The notes beneath the pieces are model-generated. The model did not search any database and was not told the DNA's origin. It saw only the letters and a list, made by a program, of their open reading frames with translations. From an uncultured Robinsoniella sp. (GTDB lineage: Bacteria; Bacillota; Clostridia; Lachnospirales; Lachnospiraceae), in contig UQCR01000072.1 of assembly GCA_900539655.1 (NCBI GenBank), positions 1 to 36,295 of the forward strand: DNA of 36,295 bases, in the 5' to 3' direction. Below, piece after piece: positions 1-8,856 of the stretch. The number at the start of each line of letters is the position of its first letter. The first letter of the stretch is position 1. The position numbers and the translations under genes were made by a program.

Positions 1-168
1 AAATACCAGTTCTGCGGCAAGCTGACGGAGTCCATATCAGTTTCCCGCGCCCATCTTTCCGTACACTACCTCCATCTACAAAGCGTCTTTCCTCAGCAAA
101 ACCCAAATATAATGCATTTAATAGAACATTACAAAACCTTCGCTATAATACCAGATAATCGCTCCAAT
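1..168. other. Window edge without an assignable gene
   Basis: This stretch lies downstream of the last gene of the minus-strand operon. I find no convincing coding sequence, hairpin terminator or repeat in it. On the minus strand a short reading frame at about positions 1-90 is interrupted by a stop and runs off the window edge, so it could be a gene fragment, but it is too short to identify. Confidence 0.4.
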
Positions 169-1194
169 CTACACTAAATATTTATCCTGATTTTTAAATA
201 CCTCAGCCATAATCTGAATATTCTCAACTGGTACATCCCCCGGAACTGCGTGTGTGGGTGCCAGAATATATCCACCGTTTCCTTTCATAATGCCTGCCGT
301 TCTGATAATAACGTCCTTTACCTCTTGCGGTTCAGCAAAAGGCAATAAGGTCTGGGTACTGATACCACCCCAAAAGGTAAGTCTGCCTCCTGTTTTCTTC
401 TTTATTTTTGCCATATCATAGATTTCAGGCTGAAAGGTCTGATAGACATCCAGACCAATCTCTATAAGATCTTCAAAGACAGCTTCAATGTCCCCGCAAG
501 AATGCTGGATAACATATTTTCCAGCGCTTTTGATCTGGTGATACATCCTTTTCATTTGGGGTTTAATGAATTCCCTCCATTTCTCGGGTCCCATGATCAT
601 TCCTCTCTGCTGCCCCCAATCATCTCCTAGGCATATGCCGTCAATATCATACTCTAATGCAATCTGTATTAAACGACAGTTATAATCGCAGATCTTTCCC
701 AGCAGTTCATGTACAAAATCCGGTTCTTCGATCATGAAAACCAGTAAATTTTCCATTCCACACAGTGTCCACGCTCGCTCGAACATGGAGAAACTGATAG
801 AAGCTGTTTTAAAAGACGTTTTCCCATTTTCTGCAAGCTGCTTTAGCTTTTCACGTATCTGTTCCTCCTTAATTTCCGGAAAAGTATAAGACTTTAAATC
901 CTCCGGTTCACAAAAAATGCAGGAATCAATCACTCCTATATCCTTATCCGCACCGTTTCGGTTCCAGCACACACCAAAATCGTCCATATAATATCCCGGC
1001 ATGTTTTCGACTTCTGTATATCCGCCATCTATACCCATTATATCAATATCATTATCCAGCGTATCCTGATAATTGCTTATTCCGGTAAATTGGCGCATCT
1101 TTTCCAGTTCTTCCGATCCCAGCTCAATATAATGGGGTATTCTATCTGTATCCAAATGTTTTATGCAGTTTATTACCCGCTCTCTGCCTGTCAT
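169..1194 (-). CDS. UroD-superfamily protein (methyltransferase-like), copy 1
   Basis: A 341-residue protein of the uroporphyrinogen decarboxylase superfamily, which also includes the zinc-dependent MtaA/MtbA/CmuA methyltransferases. It opens with MTGRERV, the usual start of this family; an in-frame ATG 36 bases upstream was rejected because GGAAAGG lies about 8 bases before position 1194. Residues H231 and C233 (HSCGD) match the H-x-C zinc pair of MtaA, but the expected third ligand Cys near the C-terminus is replaced by His in APTH (H315). It is the last gene of a minus-strand operon, about 90 bases after the Gfo/Idh/MocA gene. True heme-pathway UroD is unlikely, given the sugar-transport context and three divergent copies. 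Methyl transfer is a family-based inference; the substrate is unknown. Confidence 0.8.
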   Translation of the reverse strand: MTGRERVINCIKHLDTDRIPHYIELGSEELEKMRQFTGISNYQDTLDNDIDIMGIDGGYTEVENMPGYYMDDFGVCWNRNGADKDIGVIDSCIFCEPEDLKSYTFPEIKEEQIREKLKQLAENGKTSFKTASISFSMFERAWTLCGMENLLVFMIEEPDFVHELLGKICDYNCRLIQIALEYDIDGICLGDDWGQQRGMIMGPEKWREFIKPQMKRMYHQIKSAGKYVIQHSCGDIEAVFEDLIEIGLDVYQTFQPEIYDMAKIKKKTGGRLTFWGGISTQTLLPFAEPQEVKDVIIRTAGIMKGNGGYILAPTHAVPGDVPVENIQIMAEVFKNQDKYLV

Positions 1195-1285
1195 AGTGTT
1201 TCCTTTCCGAATCCTGTTCTTCATATGCATCTAGTACACATATTCTATCTGTTCCCAACTTCCCTCAGCTTCATTCTTCCCCAAC

Positions 1286-2530
1286 CTACATCTCAACAAC
1301 CGTTCCCGTTACCCTTGCTTTTTCTGCTGCAAAAGCAATTCTGTGGCCCTGAAGCGCAGACAACGCACTCTTATCCCCTGCCCCATCTACATTTTCTCTG
1401 ATCAGCCTCAGGAATTCTTTCATTATTCCATAGTCTCCGCCGCCATGTCCTTCCTTTATGGCATCAATCAGAATGGTCTCTTTCTTTCCCTTCTTAAAAT
1501 CGATCAGTTCAATCTCATCCTCTTCCAGTCTGCCGTTTATTTCCCCTTTGCTTCCCATGAGCTTAATTACTCTGCTGCAATCCCAGGAAAACGCACTCAT
1601 GGTAAAGGAAGCTGTAACTTTATTGGTAAATTCCAGATTGACCACCTGATGATCCACCACATCGTTATCGCATTCATAGACGCATCTGCCATATGGGCCA
1701 GTCCGAAGCGCTTCCAGGATAGCTTCCTCACTGGTATCCTGGCTGACTACTTTTTTAATTACATCTGCCTGCCAGTTATCCTTCCAGTCTATATATATTC
1801 CCGGGGCATAATAGGCACACTCATCTGCTGCCGGACATCCATCCGTACATCGTTTAGCAGCTCCCGCCGGTGCCTTTTCCTTTTTGAAATGCCCCAAAGA
1901 ACCAAAGGACGATACTCTGCTGCAGTCAGAATCTGCCAGCCACAAAAGGATATCCATATCATGGCAGCATTTTGCCAGGATCATAGGGCTGGAGGTCTTG
2001 CTGTTTCTCCAGTTTCCGCGGACAAAACTATGTGCCTGATGCCAATATCCTACATTTTCTATCAACTGAATATTCTGCAGTTCACCAATTTTATTTTCAT
2101 CTAACAATCTTTTTAAGGTCTTGAAAAATGGGGTATAACGAAGTACATGGCATACTAAGAATACATTCGGATATGCAGATAACGCTTTTTCAATTGTATT
2201 GCATTCATCCGGATGATTGGAAACAGGCTTTTCCAATAGAATGTGATACCCTTTCTCCATTGCCTTTAATGTTGGTAAAAAGTGGTCCTGATCCTGTGTA
2301 CAGATCAGGACAGCATCTGCCATTTTATCCTGCTCTAAAAAAGTTTCCCAATCTTCATAACAGTTCTCTTTTGGAATCTGAAACTCCTTTTGAAAGGCTT
2401 GTCTCCGCCTGGCATCGGGTTCCGCCACTGCAATAAACTCCAGTTCTTCCGGATGCCTGCATGCATAGGAAGCATAAGCCTGTGCTCCCCGCTGTCCCGC
2501 ACCGATTAGTGCCGCCCTTATCTTTTTCAT
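1286..2530 (-). CDS. Gfo/Idh/MocA-family NAD(P)-dependent oxidoreductase
   Basis: A 414-residue cytoplasmic dehydrogenase. The N-terminal Rossmann fold starts KKIRAALIGAGQRG (glycine-rich nucleotide loop at about residues 10-15), and the family signature EKPVS occurs near residue 100. The C-terminal half carries the usual alpha/beta substrate domain, with a Cys-containing insertion CTDGCPAADEC that several subgroups of this family have. Members oxidise or reduce a hydroxyl on sugars, inositols or glycosides using NAD(P). The ATG at 2530 overlaps the stop of the upstream UroD-like gene (ATGA), so the two are probably translationally coupled. The substrate cannot be read from the sequence; the neighbouring importer suggests an imported sugar, polyol or glycoside. 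Confidence 0.88.
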   Translation of the reverse strand: MKKIRAALIGAGQRGAQAYASYACRHPEELEFIAVAEPDARRRQAFQKEFQIPKENCYEDWETFLEQDKMADAVLICTQDQDHFLPTLKAMEKGYHILLEKPVSNHPDECNTIEKALSAYPNVFLVCHVLRYTPFFKTLKRLLDENKIGELQNIQLIENVGYWHQAHSFVRGNWRNSKTSSPMILAKCCHDMDILLWLADSDCSRVSSFGSLGHFKKEKAPAGAAKRCTDGCPAADECAYYAPGIYIDWKDNWQADVIKKVVSQDTSEEAILEALRTGPYGRCVYECDNDVVDHQVVNLEFTNKVTASFTMSAFSWDCSRVIKLMGSKGEINGRLEEDEIELIDFKKGKKETILIDAIKEGHGGGDYGIMKEFLRLIRENVDGAGDKSALSALQGHRIAFAAEKARVTGTVVEM

Positions 2531-3681
2531 CCGTTCTGTCCTCCTGTTGTTGAATAACGTTCTGCAACTTCAATCATCACTTCATAATTTTTATAGGCAT
2601 TTTCGGAAAGAACCCTTCCCAGCGGGCATGCAGAAGGCATCAGCACAAAACCTCTTCCTTCACCTGACATCCCCTGGCGCACAGCCTCTTCCACTTTAAT
2701 TTTAAATGCTTCCTGCCCCATCTGTTCGATATCACTAATTTCAAGTCCTCCAAACAACACCATCTGTCGGCCATATTTTTTGCGAACCTCGGATAATTCC
2801 ACATCACCCTGGGGAACAGGTTCGATGGGATCCAGCCCGGAGCACCCGGTCTCTGCAGTATATTTAAGAATATCTTTCTGCCTTCCATGCTGGTGGATTC
2901 TGGCAAAACCTCCATGCCTCTGTATTGCTAATACCAGCTCCCTGTCATAATCCGTCACGTATTCTTTGTACAAATATGGAGGCAGATATGGCGGTGCAGC
3001 ATATTCCGGACCATATATCCTCCAAAGGCGCCCCGGCAGGTCTTCTGCGATCCGCGCCGTTTTCTTCAGTAATATTTCCTGCGCCTTTTGCAGCGCTTTA
3101 TGAAAGAGTTCCTGCTCGGTCATCGCTATGATCATGTACTCTTCCATATCCATCAGGGACGCTATCTCACACAGGGCATCCCCCGTTTCTATCATTACAA
3201 TGCCAGTGTCTCCGATTTCTCTTTCCACTGATAGCAGCTGTCTGTAATCCGGTTCTCCAATTTCTTCCGCTGGCAGGGAAATCCAGGCTTCCAGGTCCGT
3301 TTCATCCTTAATAAAATGCTCCAGAATCCACACAGTGTTCACATCCATATCTCTTCTGGTATGCTGGCGCAGTATACGCTCTCCTGCCTTTATTTCCGTA
3401 ATCTCATGCTTTCTTCCCTGATCATCAAAATAGGAGGTCACTACCGTCTGTTTTTCCACCTGTGTGGCTGGATGTACAAATGGTATGTAGCACATAATAA
3501 TACGGTCTGTTTTTTCCCTTGCCATTTTCAGCAGAGGCTTCCAGGATGGATGGTTATATATATTAAACAGATCCGGGTCATTCTCATCCTCCGAATACCC
3601 ACCTATCTCGTAAAAGCATACCGGCGGCCTGTCCACAGGCTCCCCCCGCAGAACAGCCATCAATCGTTCTTTTCTCGTCAT
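2527..3681 (-). CDS. UroD-superfamily protein, copy 2 (divergent)
   Basis: A 384-residue member of the UroD superfamily, starting MTRKERLMAVLRGEPVDRPP, the characteristic opening of UroD-like methyltransferases. It is longer and clearly different from the other two copies. Its presumed metal site reads H263-x-H265 (IHQHGR) with a distal C352 (MPSACPLG), where MtaA has H-x-C and a distal Cys. The ribosome site is AAGGAG seven bases before the ATG. It lies 12 bases after the permease gene and overlaps the dehydrogenase gene by four bases, which places it firmly in the transporter operon. It probably works on the imported compound or a derivative; whether it transfers a methyl group or does something else is unknown. 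Confidence 0.8.
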   Translation of the reverse strand: MTRKERLMAVLRGEPVDRPPVCFYEIGGYSEDENDPDLFNIYNHPSWKPLLKMAREKTDRIIMCYIPFVHPATQVEKQTVVTSYFDDQGRKHEITEIKAGERILRQHTRRDMDVNTVWILEHFIKDETDLEAWISLPAEEIGEPDYRQLLSVEREIGDTGIVMIETGDALCEIASLMDMEEYMIIAMTEQELFHKALQKAQEILLKKTARIAEDLPGRLWRIYGPEYAAPPYLPPYLYKEYVTDYDRELVLAIQRHGGFARIHQHGRQKDILKYTAETGCSGLDPIEPVPQGDVELSEVRKKYGRQMVLFGGLEISDIEQMGQEAFKIKVEEAVRQGMSGEGRGFVLMPSACPLGRVLSENAYKNYEVMIEVAERYSTTGGQNG

Positions 3682-3693
3682 AAGCTTCTCCTT

Positions 3694-4521
3694 TTACTTC
3701 AGTGCCGACGTTGCCGTCAGAGCATCTTCGATCTTTTCTCCACATACGATATTCAGCAGAACGGCTGGCGCACTGATCATTACCATCGTTGCACCCAGCA
3801 GCCCCCAATCCGTGCCTCTTAATGAGGTAAAATAATTCAATGAAATGGGAAGGGATCTCATATTCTGTGAATCGATCAGCAGATATGCCAGTGAAAATTC
3901 ATTCCAGGAATAATTCATGAATACCACAATCACAACGGTAGTTACTGCCGGCGCCACCATTGGCACCATAATCCTGAAAAATGTCCGGAACACACCGCAG
4001 CCGTCAATATAAGCTGCTTCCTCCAGTTCAAATGGCAGGGACCTGAAATAACCGGTAAATATAATTACTGATATGGGCAGTGCACTGGCGGTATAGAGCA
4101 TAATCATACCCTGGTAAGTATTTCGTACTCCCAGATCTCCCATCAGACTGAATAAAGAGAGCACGATTACAAATACCGGGACAATCATCCCCACCTGCAG
4201 CAGGTTTACCATAAACCTGCTGAGCTTAAATCTCATTCTGGCAACCGCATAGGCAAACATGATCGCACAAAATATCGTAAGTAAAATCGTTCCCGCAGTA
4301 TATACCACGCTGTTCAGGAAAAATCTTGGAAAATCAAATGTGGTAAATGCATCCGCATAATTGCTGAACATCCACTCTGCAGGCAATCCAAATGGATTCA
4401 TCATTACATCTTCCTTTGTCTTCAGAGAAGTCAGTACCATCCACAATAAGGGATACAGAAACAGAAAACTAATCAGCACCATGCTTAGCCAAAGGATAAT
4501 CTTTCTGCCTTTTTTCTTCAT
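3694..4521 (-). CDS. Carbohydrate ABC transporter permease (MalG type)
   Basis: A 275-residue inner-membrane permease of the MalG/AraQ class. It has about six hydrophobic segments, beginning with KIILWLSMVLISFLFLYPLL, and the cytoplasmic EAA loop EEAAYIDGCGVFRTFFRI, which contacts the ATPase. The start at 4521 was chosen over an open frame reaching 4635 because a perfect AGGAGG lies seven bases upstream and because the longer frame runs through paired inverted repeats. It pairs with the permease at 4693-5580. No ATPase gene is in the cluster, as is common in Firmicutes, where one MsmK/MsmX-type ATPase serves several importers. Its last residues are SALK, 12 bases before the next gene. Confidence 0.92.
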   Translation of the reverse strand: MKKKGRKIILWLSMVLISFLFLYPLLWMVLTSLKTKEDVMMNPFGLPAEWMFSNYADAFTTFDFPRFFLNSVVYTAGTILLTIFCAIMFAYAVARMRFKLSRFMVNLLQVGMIVPVFVIVLSLFSLMGDLGVRNTYQGMIMLYTASALPISVIIFTGYFRSLPFELEEAAYIDGCGVFRTFFRIMVPMVAPAVTTVVIVVFMNYSWNEFSLAYLLIDSQNMRSLPISLNYFTSLRGTDWGLLGATMVMISAPAVLLNIVCGEKIEDALTATSALK

Positions 4522-4536
4522 AATTATACCTCCTGC

Positions 4537-4669
4537 ATATCGCAGGTCCCGCCTGCGATATCCATTAATAAGTAGTCTGAAAGGAACTTTCAAACTTATC
4601 CCCCTGTATACCGCTGACAAGTCTGCGGTATGCATTAATAAGTAGTTTGAAACGCTTTTGTTTCAAACT
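4537..4669 (-). repeat. Tandem two-hairpin element between the permease genes
   Basis: The 171-base gap between the permease genes holds two copies, offset by 70 bases, of a unit made of two hairpins joined by the same linker CATTAATAAGTAG (written on the plus strand). Copy one has stems ATACCGC/GCGGTAT (4608-4614 with 4625-4631) and AGTTTGAAAC/GTTTCAAACT (4644-4653 with 4660-4669). Copy two has ATATCGCAGG/CCTGCGATAT (4537-4546 with 4552-4561) and AGTCTGAAAG/CTTTCAAACT (4574-4583 with 4587-4596, one mismatch). Arms differ between copies yet stay paired, which suggests RNA structure is kept. The last hairpin ends next to the AGGAGG of the downstream gene. A role in mRNA stability or differential expression is inference. 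Confidence 0.8.
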
Positions 4670-4692
4670 TGCTCCTTCCTTTTGCTGGTGAA

Positions 4693-5580
4693 CTATACCA
4701 GTTCAATCCGCTCTCTTGCCACAAAATGATTAATCACCATAAACACGCCGATGCCGATCACTGCAAAAATAACTGCAATCGCATTTGCCTCTCCAAACTG
4801 CTGGCTTTGATACGCCTTGTAATAGAGCTGATAGACAATTGTTCTGGTAAGGTCTCCCGGCCCTCCGTTTGTCATAACCTGCACATGCGCAAACATACCA
4901 AGCGTTCCTGCTGTAGATATAATCAATACAAATTTAATAATTTCCTGAAGCAGGGGAATCGTGATGTATCTGCACTGCTGGAAGAAATTTGCCCCCTCCA
5001 CCTTCGCCGCCTCCATATAGGTCTCCGGTATAGAACGAATCCCGGAATACAAAAGAACCATATTATAACCAATATACTGCCAGACGAATACAAAAGCCAC
5101 ACACCAGATCGCCGTCTGTTCATCTATCAGCCAGGTATGTATCAAATCGCTTAACCCTAAATTTGTCAATACCGTATCGATAATTCCCCAATTGGGCTGC
5201 AATACCATTTTCCACATCAGACAGATAACTGTGATATTCAACACTGTTGGCATAAAATAGGTAATTTTAACATACCGTCTCATTTTTACAGAGCAGAGAT
5301 TGATAAGCAGCGCCAGCAGTAATGATACAGGACCGGCAACCAGCGTCTGTAGCAATACAATTTTCAGGGTATTGGAAACAGAATGCCAAAATACAGGATC
5401 TGTCAGAACCGCGCTGTAATTCCCGATTCCCACAAACTTCCCTACCTTAAAACCATCGTATTCAAAAAAGCTTGTATAAATAGTCGGAAGCATGGGGTAT
5501 AAAATAAATACACTAAATATGATGGTGGCTGGTGCCAGGAACACCAGAATGATCCATTTTTTGCTTAAATATCTGTCCAT
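4693..5580 (-). CDS. Carbohydrate ABC transporter permease (MalF/UgpA type)
   Basis: A 295-residue integral membrane protein with six predicted hydrophobic segments. The first is WIILVFLAPATIIFSVFILY. The EAA loop (EAAKVEGANFFQQCRYITIP) is in the second half, as in MalF/UgpA/LacF permeases. The ATG at 5580 has GGAG seven bases upstream and follows the binding-protein gene by 23 bases. Together with the permease at 3694-4521 it would form the membrane channel for the substrate delivered by the lipoprotein at 5604-6995. The family is clear; the transported compound is not. Confidence 0.92.
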   Translation of the reverse strand: MDRYLSKKWIILVFLAPATIIFSVFILYPMLPTIYTSFFEYDGFKVGKFVGIGNYSAVLTDPVFWHSVSNTLKIVLLQTLVAGPVSLLLALLINLCSVKMRRYVKITYFMPTVLNITVICLMWKMVLQPNWGIIDTVLTNLGLSDLIHTWLIDEQTAIWCVAFVFVWQYIGYNMVLLYSGIRSIPETYMEAAKVEGANFFQQCRYITIPLLQEIIKFVLIISTAGTLGMFAHVQVMTNGGPGDLTRTIVYQLYYKAYQSQQFGEANAIAVIFAVIGIGVFMVINHFVARERIELV

Positions 5581-5603
5581 GGCATTCTCCTTTTTGTATG
5601 CAA

Positions 5604-6995
5604 TTACTTCTCAGAATCTTTCTGCAATTTATCCATTGTAGTGCAAAACTCATCTGCCGTTAACTGCTTGGTGAGAAGTTTTCCAATATTCACTTCTAAT
5701 TCTGCTTTGACTGAATCCTTCAAAAAGTTAGACGCATAATTAGGAATTACATCCATCCCTTCCTGGTTAAACAGGTCATAATAGTCCTTGGTAATAGGTG
5801 AAAGCTTAGGTTCCGTTCCAACATCCATTCCCACTGCATTGCCCATTTCTTCCGAGAAGAATTTTGCATCCTGCTCTACCATCCATTCTGCCAGTTTCAC
5901 AGATTCCTCGATGTTTTCACTGTTCTTAGATACCATATAACCGCCATATGCCTGTCCCCATCCATTGAGGAATCCCGGTGTTTTGTTGAAAGTCGGCAAT
6001 GAAAAGTAATCCAGATTTTCCATTTTGTCAATTGATCCATATACCCACAACGGCGCATAGATCATTGGAGACTTACCGGAAGTAAACAGTGCCACATGCT
6101 CATCATAAGTAGTGGTGGCCGCATCTTTTGCAAATGCACCTGCATTAATCATCTGTTCATATTTGTTCATTGCATTTCGAAACGGTTCCGAATCAAATCC
6201 CATATCCCCGGCTATAATCTTCTTCATATTTTCAGGATCATCCATCGTAATCAGCTCCTGGGGGAGAAAAGCGTAAGCAGTAAAGCTGCCAAGCATGGAA
6301 ATCGGAACATAATCTTTTGCCGCAAACTGGGTACAGGCATCCAATAACTCCTCAAAATTAGTCGGTACTTTAATATTTTCCTTTTCAAATATTTCTTTGT
6401 TATAAATCATTGCTGCTGTATAATAGGCATCCATACCTGCACTGATTGCGTAGATATTGCCGTCACTGTAAGGAACTAATGCCGATTTAGTTTTATACCG
6501 GTCAATAAATCCGTCTTTTTCAATGTAAGGCGTCAGATTTACCGCATTATCGCTTTCCAGAATTATATTCCATCCGAAAAATACATCGGGCAGCTCTCCG
6601 GACGCATTATAGATACGAAGTTTTTCCTGATATCCTTTTCCCGGAAGTTCAAATTCAACGTCCAGATTAGGCAGGTCATTTTTAACATTTGGGGCATAAC
6701 ATTCGTTATATAATCTGACCCTGGCTTCATCCTCTGACATTAAAAAAGCTTTTAATTTTACCGGTTCTCCAGACGCTGTCTCTGCCGCACCCTGAGTATC
6801 TTTAGCATCTGTTTCTCCGTCTGTTTCATTTGATGCAGCTTCTTTCGATTCTCCTTTACCGGAAGCCGTATCCTCTGCTGTGGTTTCGCTCTTTGCAGGA
6901 CTCTTTGCCGTTTCTCCTTTTCCTGTGGAACATCCCATACACATTAAGGATGTAATTACTACTGCCGCCGCCGCTTGCATCCATCTCTTTCTCAT
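5604..6995 (-). CDS. Lipoprotein solute-binding protein of a sugar ABC importer
   Basis: A 463-residue extracellular binding protein of the carbohydrate family 1 type. The N-terminus has a basic start (MRKRWMQ), a hydrophobic stretch and a lipobox ending MGC, so it should be lipid-anchored at Cys22 or close to it. A Thr/Glu/Lys-rich spacer (about residues 23-75) precedes the folded domain, which contains typical phrases such as IYNKEIFEKENIKVPTN and MIYAPLWVYGS. It is the first gene of the operon, with its own promoter, candidate activator site and strong ribosome site. Such proteins usually set import specificity; the ligand cannot be deduced here. Confidence 0.9.
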   Translation of the reverse strand: MRKRWMQAAAAVVITSLMCMGCSTGKGETAKSPAKSETTAEDTASGKGESKEAASNETDGETDAKDTQGAAETASGEPVKLKAFLMSEDEARVRLYNECYAPNVKNDLPNLDVEFELPGKGYQEKLRIYNASGELPDVFFGWNIILESDNAVNLTPYIEKDGFIDRYKTKSALVPYSDGNIYAISAGMDAYYTAAMIYNKEIFEKENIKVPTNFEELLDACTQFAAKDYVPISMLGSFTAYAFLPQELITMDDPENMKKIIAGDMGFDSEPFRNAMNKYEQMINAGAFAKDAATTTYDEHVALFTSGKSPMIYAPLWVYGSIDKMENLDYFSLPTFNKTPGFLNGWGQAYGGYMVSKNSENIEESVKLAEWMVEQDAKFFSEEMGNAVGMDVGTEPKLSPITKDYYDLFNQEGMDVIPNYASNFLKDSVKAELEVNIGKLLTKQLTADEFCTTMDKLQKDSEK

Positions 6996-7029
6996 ATCTT
7001 TTCCTCCTTCAGATATTAATTGTAAGTTC

Positions 7030-7058
7030 AGTATATCTGACTTAACAGATCTCCGTAA
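7030..7058 (-). promoter_or_regulatory. Promoter of the binding-protein/UroD operon
   Basis: Reading the minus strand, TATACT (7030-7035) forms a good -10 box. Seventeen bases upstream is TTACGG (7053-7058), a poor -35 match. A strong -10 with a weak -35 is typical of an activator-dependent promoter, and a pair of direct repeats lies immediately upstream. Confidence 0.55.
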
Positions 7059-7061
7059 GAC

Positions 7062-7094
7062 AATATTGTTTGTTCATTGGTAATATTGTTTGTT
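7062..7094 (-). promoter_or_regulatory. Direct repeats, candidate YesN-type regulator site
   Basis: The 13-base sequence AATATTGTTTGTT (plus strand) occurs at 7062-7074 and again at 7082-7094, exactly 20 bp apart and in the same orientation. Two turns of the helix between direct half-sites is what AraC-type DNA-binding domains typically contact. The pair sits just upstream of the weak -35 box. The nearest AraC-type genes are the response regulator at 7197-8810, whose 3' end is next to the site, and the divergent gene at 12149-13180. Binding is inferred. Confidence 0.65.
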
Positions 7095-7104
7095 TTCATT
7101 TATA

Positions 7105-7187
7105 GAAAAAGAGGCTGTACTAACCCATACAGAAATTCATTCAACAGATCCTAATGAAATTCTACGGGTTTTGGAAAGCCTCTTTTC
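7105..7187 (-). terminator. Terminator after the response-regulator gene
   Basis: On the minus strand, downstream of the response-regulator stop, arms AAAAGAGGCT and AGCCTCTTTT enclose further complementary tracts (an AATTTCAT/ATGAATTT pair and an ACCC/GGGT pair). This makes a long imperfect hairpin ending in a T-rich run. It separates the two-component operon from the transporter operon promoter. Confidence 0.7.
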
Positions 7188-7196
7188 CTCTATTTC

Positions 7197-8810
7197 CTAT
7201 TCAATTTTATCCATGTACTTTGACGGTGATACTCCGGTATATTTCTTAAAGCATTTTCCAAAATAGCCCAGATCCCCATAGCCTACCTGTTCCGCCAATA
7301 GTGTCATATTCCGGCATCCCTGGTCAATTAATGTTTTTGCCCGTTCGATTCGAAGCGATGTGATATATTGATTCAGGGTAATTCCTGTCTGCTTTTTGAA
7401 ACTATGGCATAAATAATGGTAATTAACGTAAAAATATCCTGCAATATCATTTATTTTAAACTCCGCTTCACAGAAATGCTCTGTAATATATGCCTTAATT
7501 TCCTCAATCTGCTTCATCCCTCTGGTATTTTTGTGCTCTCCAATGTAGCACAATGCCTTGTCAAATAAATCCAATATCCGGCTCTGTGCCTGGCTAATCG
7601 TTTGAATCTCATCCAGTATTTCCATAGGCGACTGCATTTGCGTAAATATATCCGTAAACACAACCGACACCTCCTCCAGATATTCCAGACAGGTAAAAAT
7701 AAATTCCATGCAATGGCACTGCAGCATATCATAACTGATGCGAAGTTCCTGCGCTTCACTGAAAATCTTCTTCACAATACACTGGACCGATTCCCGGTCT
7801 CCCTGCCTCATCCCCATAATTAATTCATTCCTGATTCCTGAATGGATCAGGGTATTCTGGCTGATAAAAGATTTCGTCTTTTCATAGTCAACCACACTGT
7901 TTCCACCACTGTTATACTTATTTTTCAGGGAAAATAATGCCTGTTGATAGGACGTTGTTATTCCTCCCGGATCAGCAGCTGAATTTCCAATTCCAATGGT
8001 AACGGTAAATGGCAGATGCCTGGAGATAAACTCTGCAATCTGAAGCACATATTTCCTAATTTCAGCTTTGCTATTGTCCCTGGATACATCCCCGCACAGC
8101 AGGCAGACAATGCTATCCCGCTCATCCACACAAAAATAGGGCTGCATGTCAGCGGGAATCAGCTCCTGGGCAATGTTGCGCACCGCATACTTCCACAATT
8201 CCTTATCCGCCACATCCCACTGACGGGATTTAAAGTCATCGATTTCCATGACCAGCACGACAAAAAAATGATAATCCAGATTCATCCCTTCCAGTCCCGG
8301 TGACATTTTCCCATGCGTCCCCCCGGCAGATATGACTCCCCGTATTAAATCATTTAATATCTTTTCCTCCAGCAAAGGCTGATTTCTTTTTACCTGTTTT
8401 TCCAGACTGGACAGTTTCACCTGGTAACTGCGCAAGGCTTCCACCTCTTTGGATATCTCCCGGATCGCATGGCACAGCTCACTTTCGTTCAGCGGCTTTA
8501 ACAAATAACTTTTCACACCGTATTTCATTGCCTTTTGCGCATATTGGAATTCGCTGTGACCGCTTAAAATAATAATTCTGGTTTCCAGCTTCCTTTCGTA
8601 GATCAGCTTACTGAATTCAATGCCGTCAATAATCGGCATATTAATATCCAGAATTACCATATCCGGCTCTTCTCTTTCCACTAAAAGCAGGCCCTCTTCC
8701 CCATCAGAAGCTTCCCCTGCAATATGACAACCCATTCCCTCCCAGTCGATACATGATTTCAAATACTGTCTAAAGTAAAATTCATCATCTACAATTACAA
8801 CCTTTGTCAT
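7197..8810 (-). CDS. Response regulator with AraC-type output domain (YesN-like)
   Basis: A 537-residue cytoplasmic regulator. Residues 1-120 form a receiver domain with the acidic pair in VIVDDE, phospho-acceptor D55 in VILDINMP and a conserved Lys in YLLKP. A middle region of about 300 residues is typical of YesN proteins. The last 100 residues are a double helix-turn-helix AraC domain (motif RIERAKTLIDQG and closing signature GYFGKCFKKYTGVSPSKY). It lies 46 bases after the sensor kinase gene and is probably its partner. The direct repeats at 7062-7094, ahead of the transporter operon, are the likely target. Regulators of this type commonly activate sugar-uptake operons. Confidence 0.93.
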   Translation of the reverse strand: MTKVVIVDDEFYFRQYLKSCIDWEGMGCHIAGEASDGEEGLLLVEREEPDMVILDINMPIIDGIEFSKLIYERKLETRIIILSGHSEFQYAQKAMKYGVKSYLLKPLNESELCHAIREISKEVEALRSYQVKLSSLEKQVKRNQPLLEEKILNDLIRGVISAGGTHGKMSPGLEGMNLDYHFFVVLVMEIDDFKSRQWDVADKELWKYAVRNIAQELIPADMQPYFCVDERDSIVCLLCGDVSRDNSKAEIRKYVLQIAEFISRHLPFTVTIGIGNSAADPGGITTSYQQALFSLKNKYNSGGNSVVDYEKTKSFISQNTLIHSGIRNELIMGMRQGDRESVQCIVKKIFSEAQELRISYDMLQCHCMEFIFTCLEYLEEVSVVFTDIFTQMQSPMEILDEIQTISQAQSRILDLFDKALCYIGEHKNTRGMKQIEEIKAYITEHFCEAEFKINDIAGYFYVNYHYLCHSFKKQTGITLNQYITSLRIERAKTLIDQGCRNMTLLAEQVGYGDLGYFGKCFKKYTGVSPSKYMDKIE

Positions 8811-8856
8811 AGTTTTTACACCCTGTCCTTTATCGCTTTTCCCAAACCTTCCTATA

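Noticed and set aside
1..90. Minus-strand fragment with a family-like run interrupted by a stop
   Set aside because: Too short and at the window edge; no family can be assigned and an interrupted frame is expected by chance.
169..3681. Heme-biosynthesis uroporphyrinogen decarboxylase
   Set aside because: Multiple divergent copies within a transport operon, methyltransferase-like H-x-C motifs and no other heme genes argue against it.
4522..4635. N-terminal extension of the MalG-type permease to 4635
   Set aside because: It would read through paired hairpin arms, has no ribosome site and adds residues unlike the family; the ATG at 4521 has AGGAGG.
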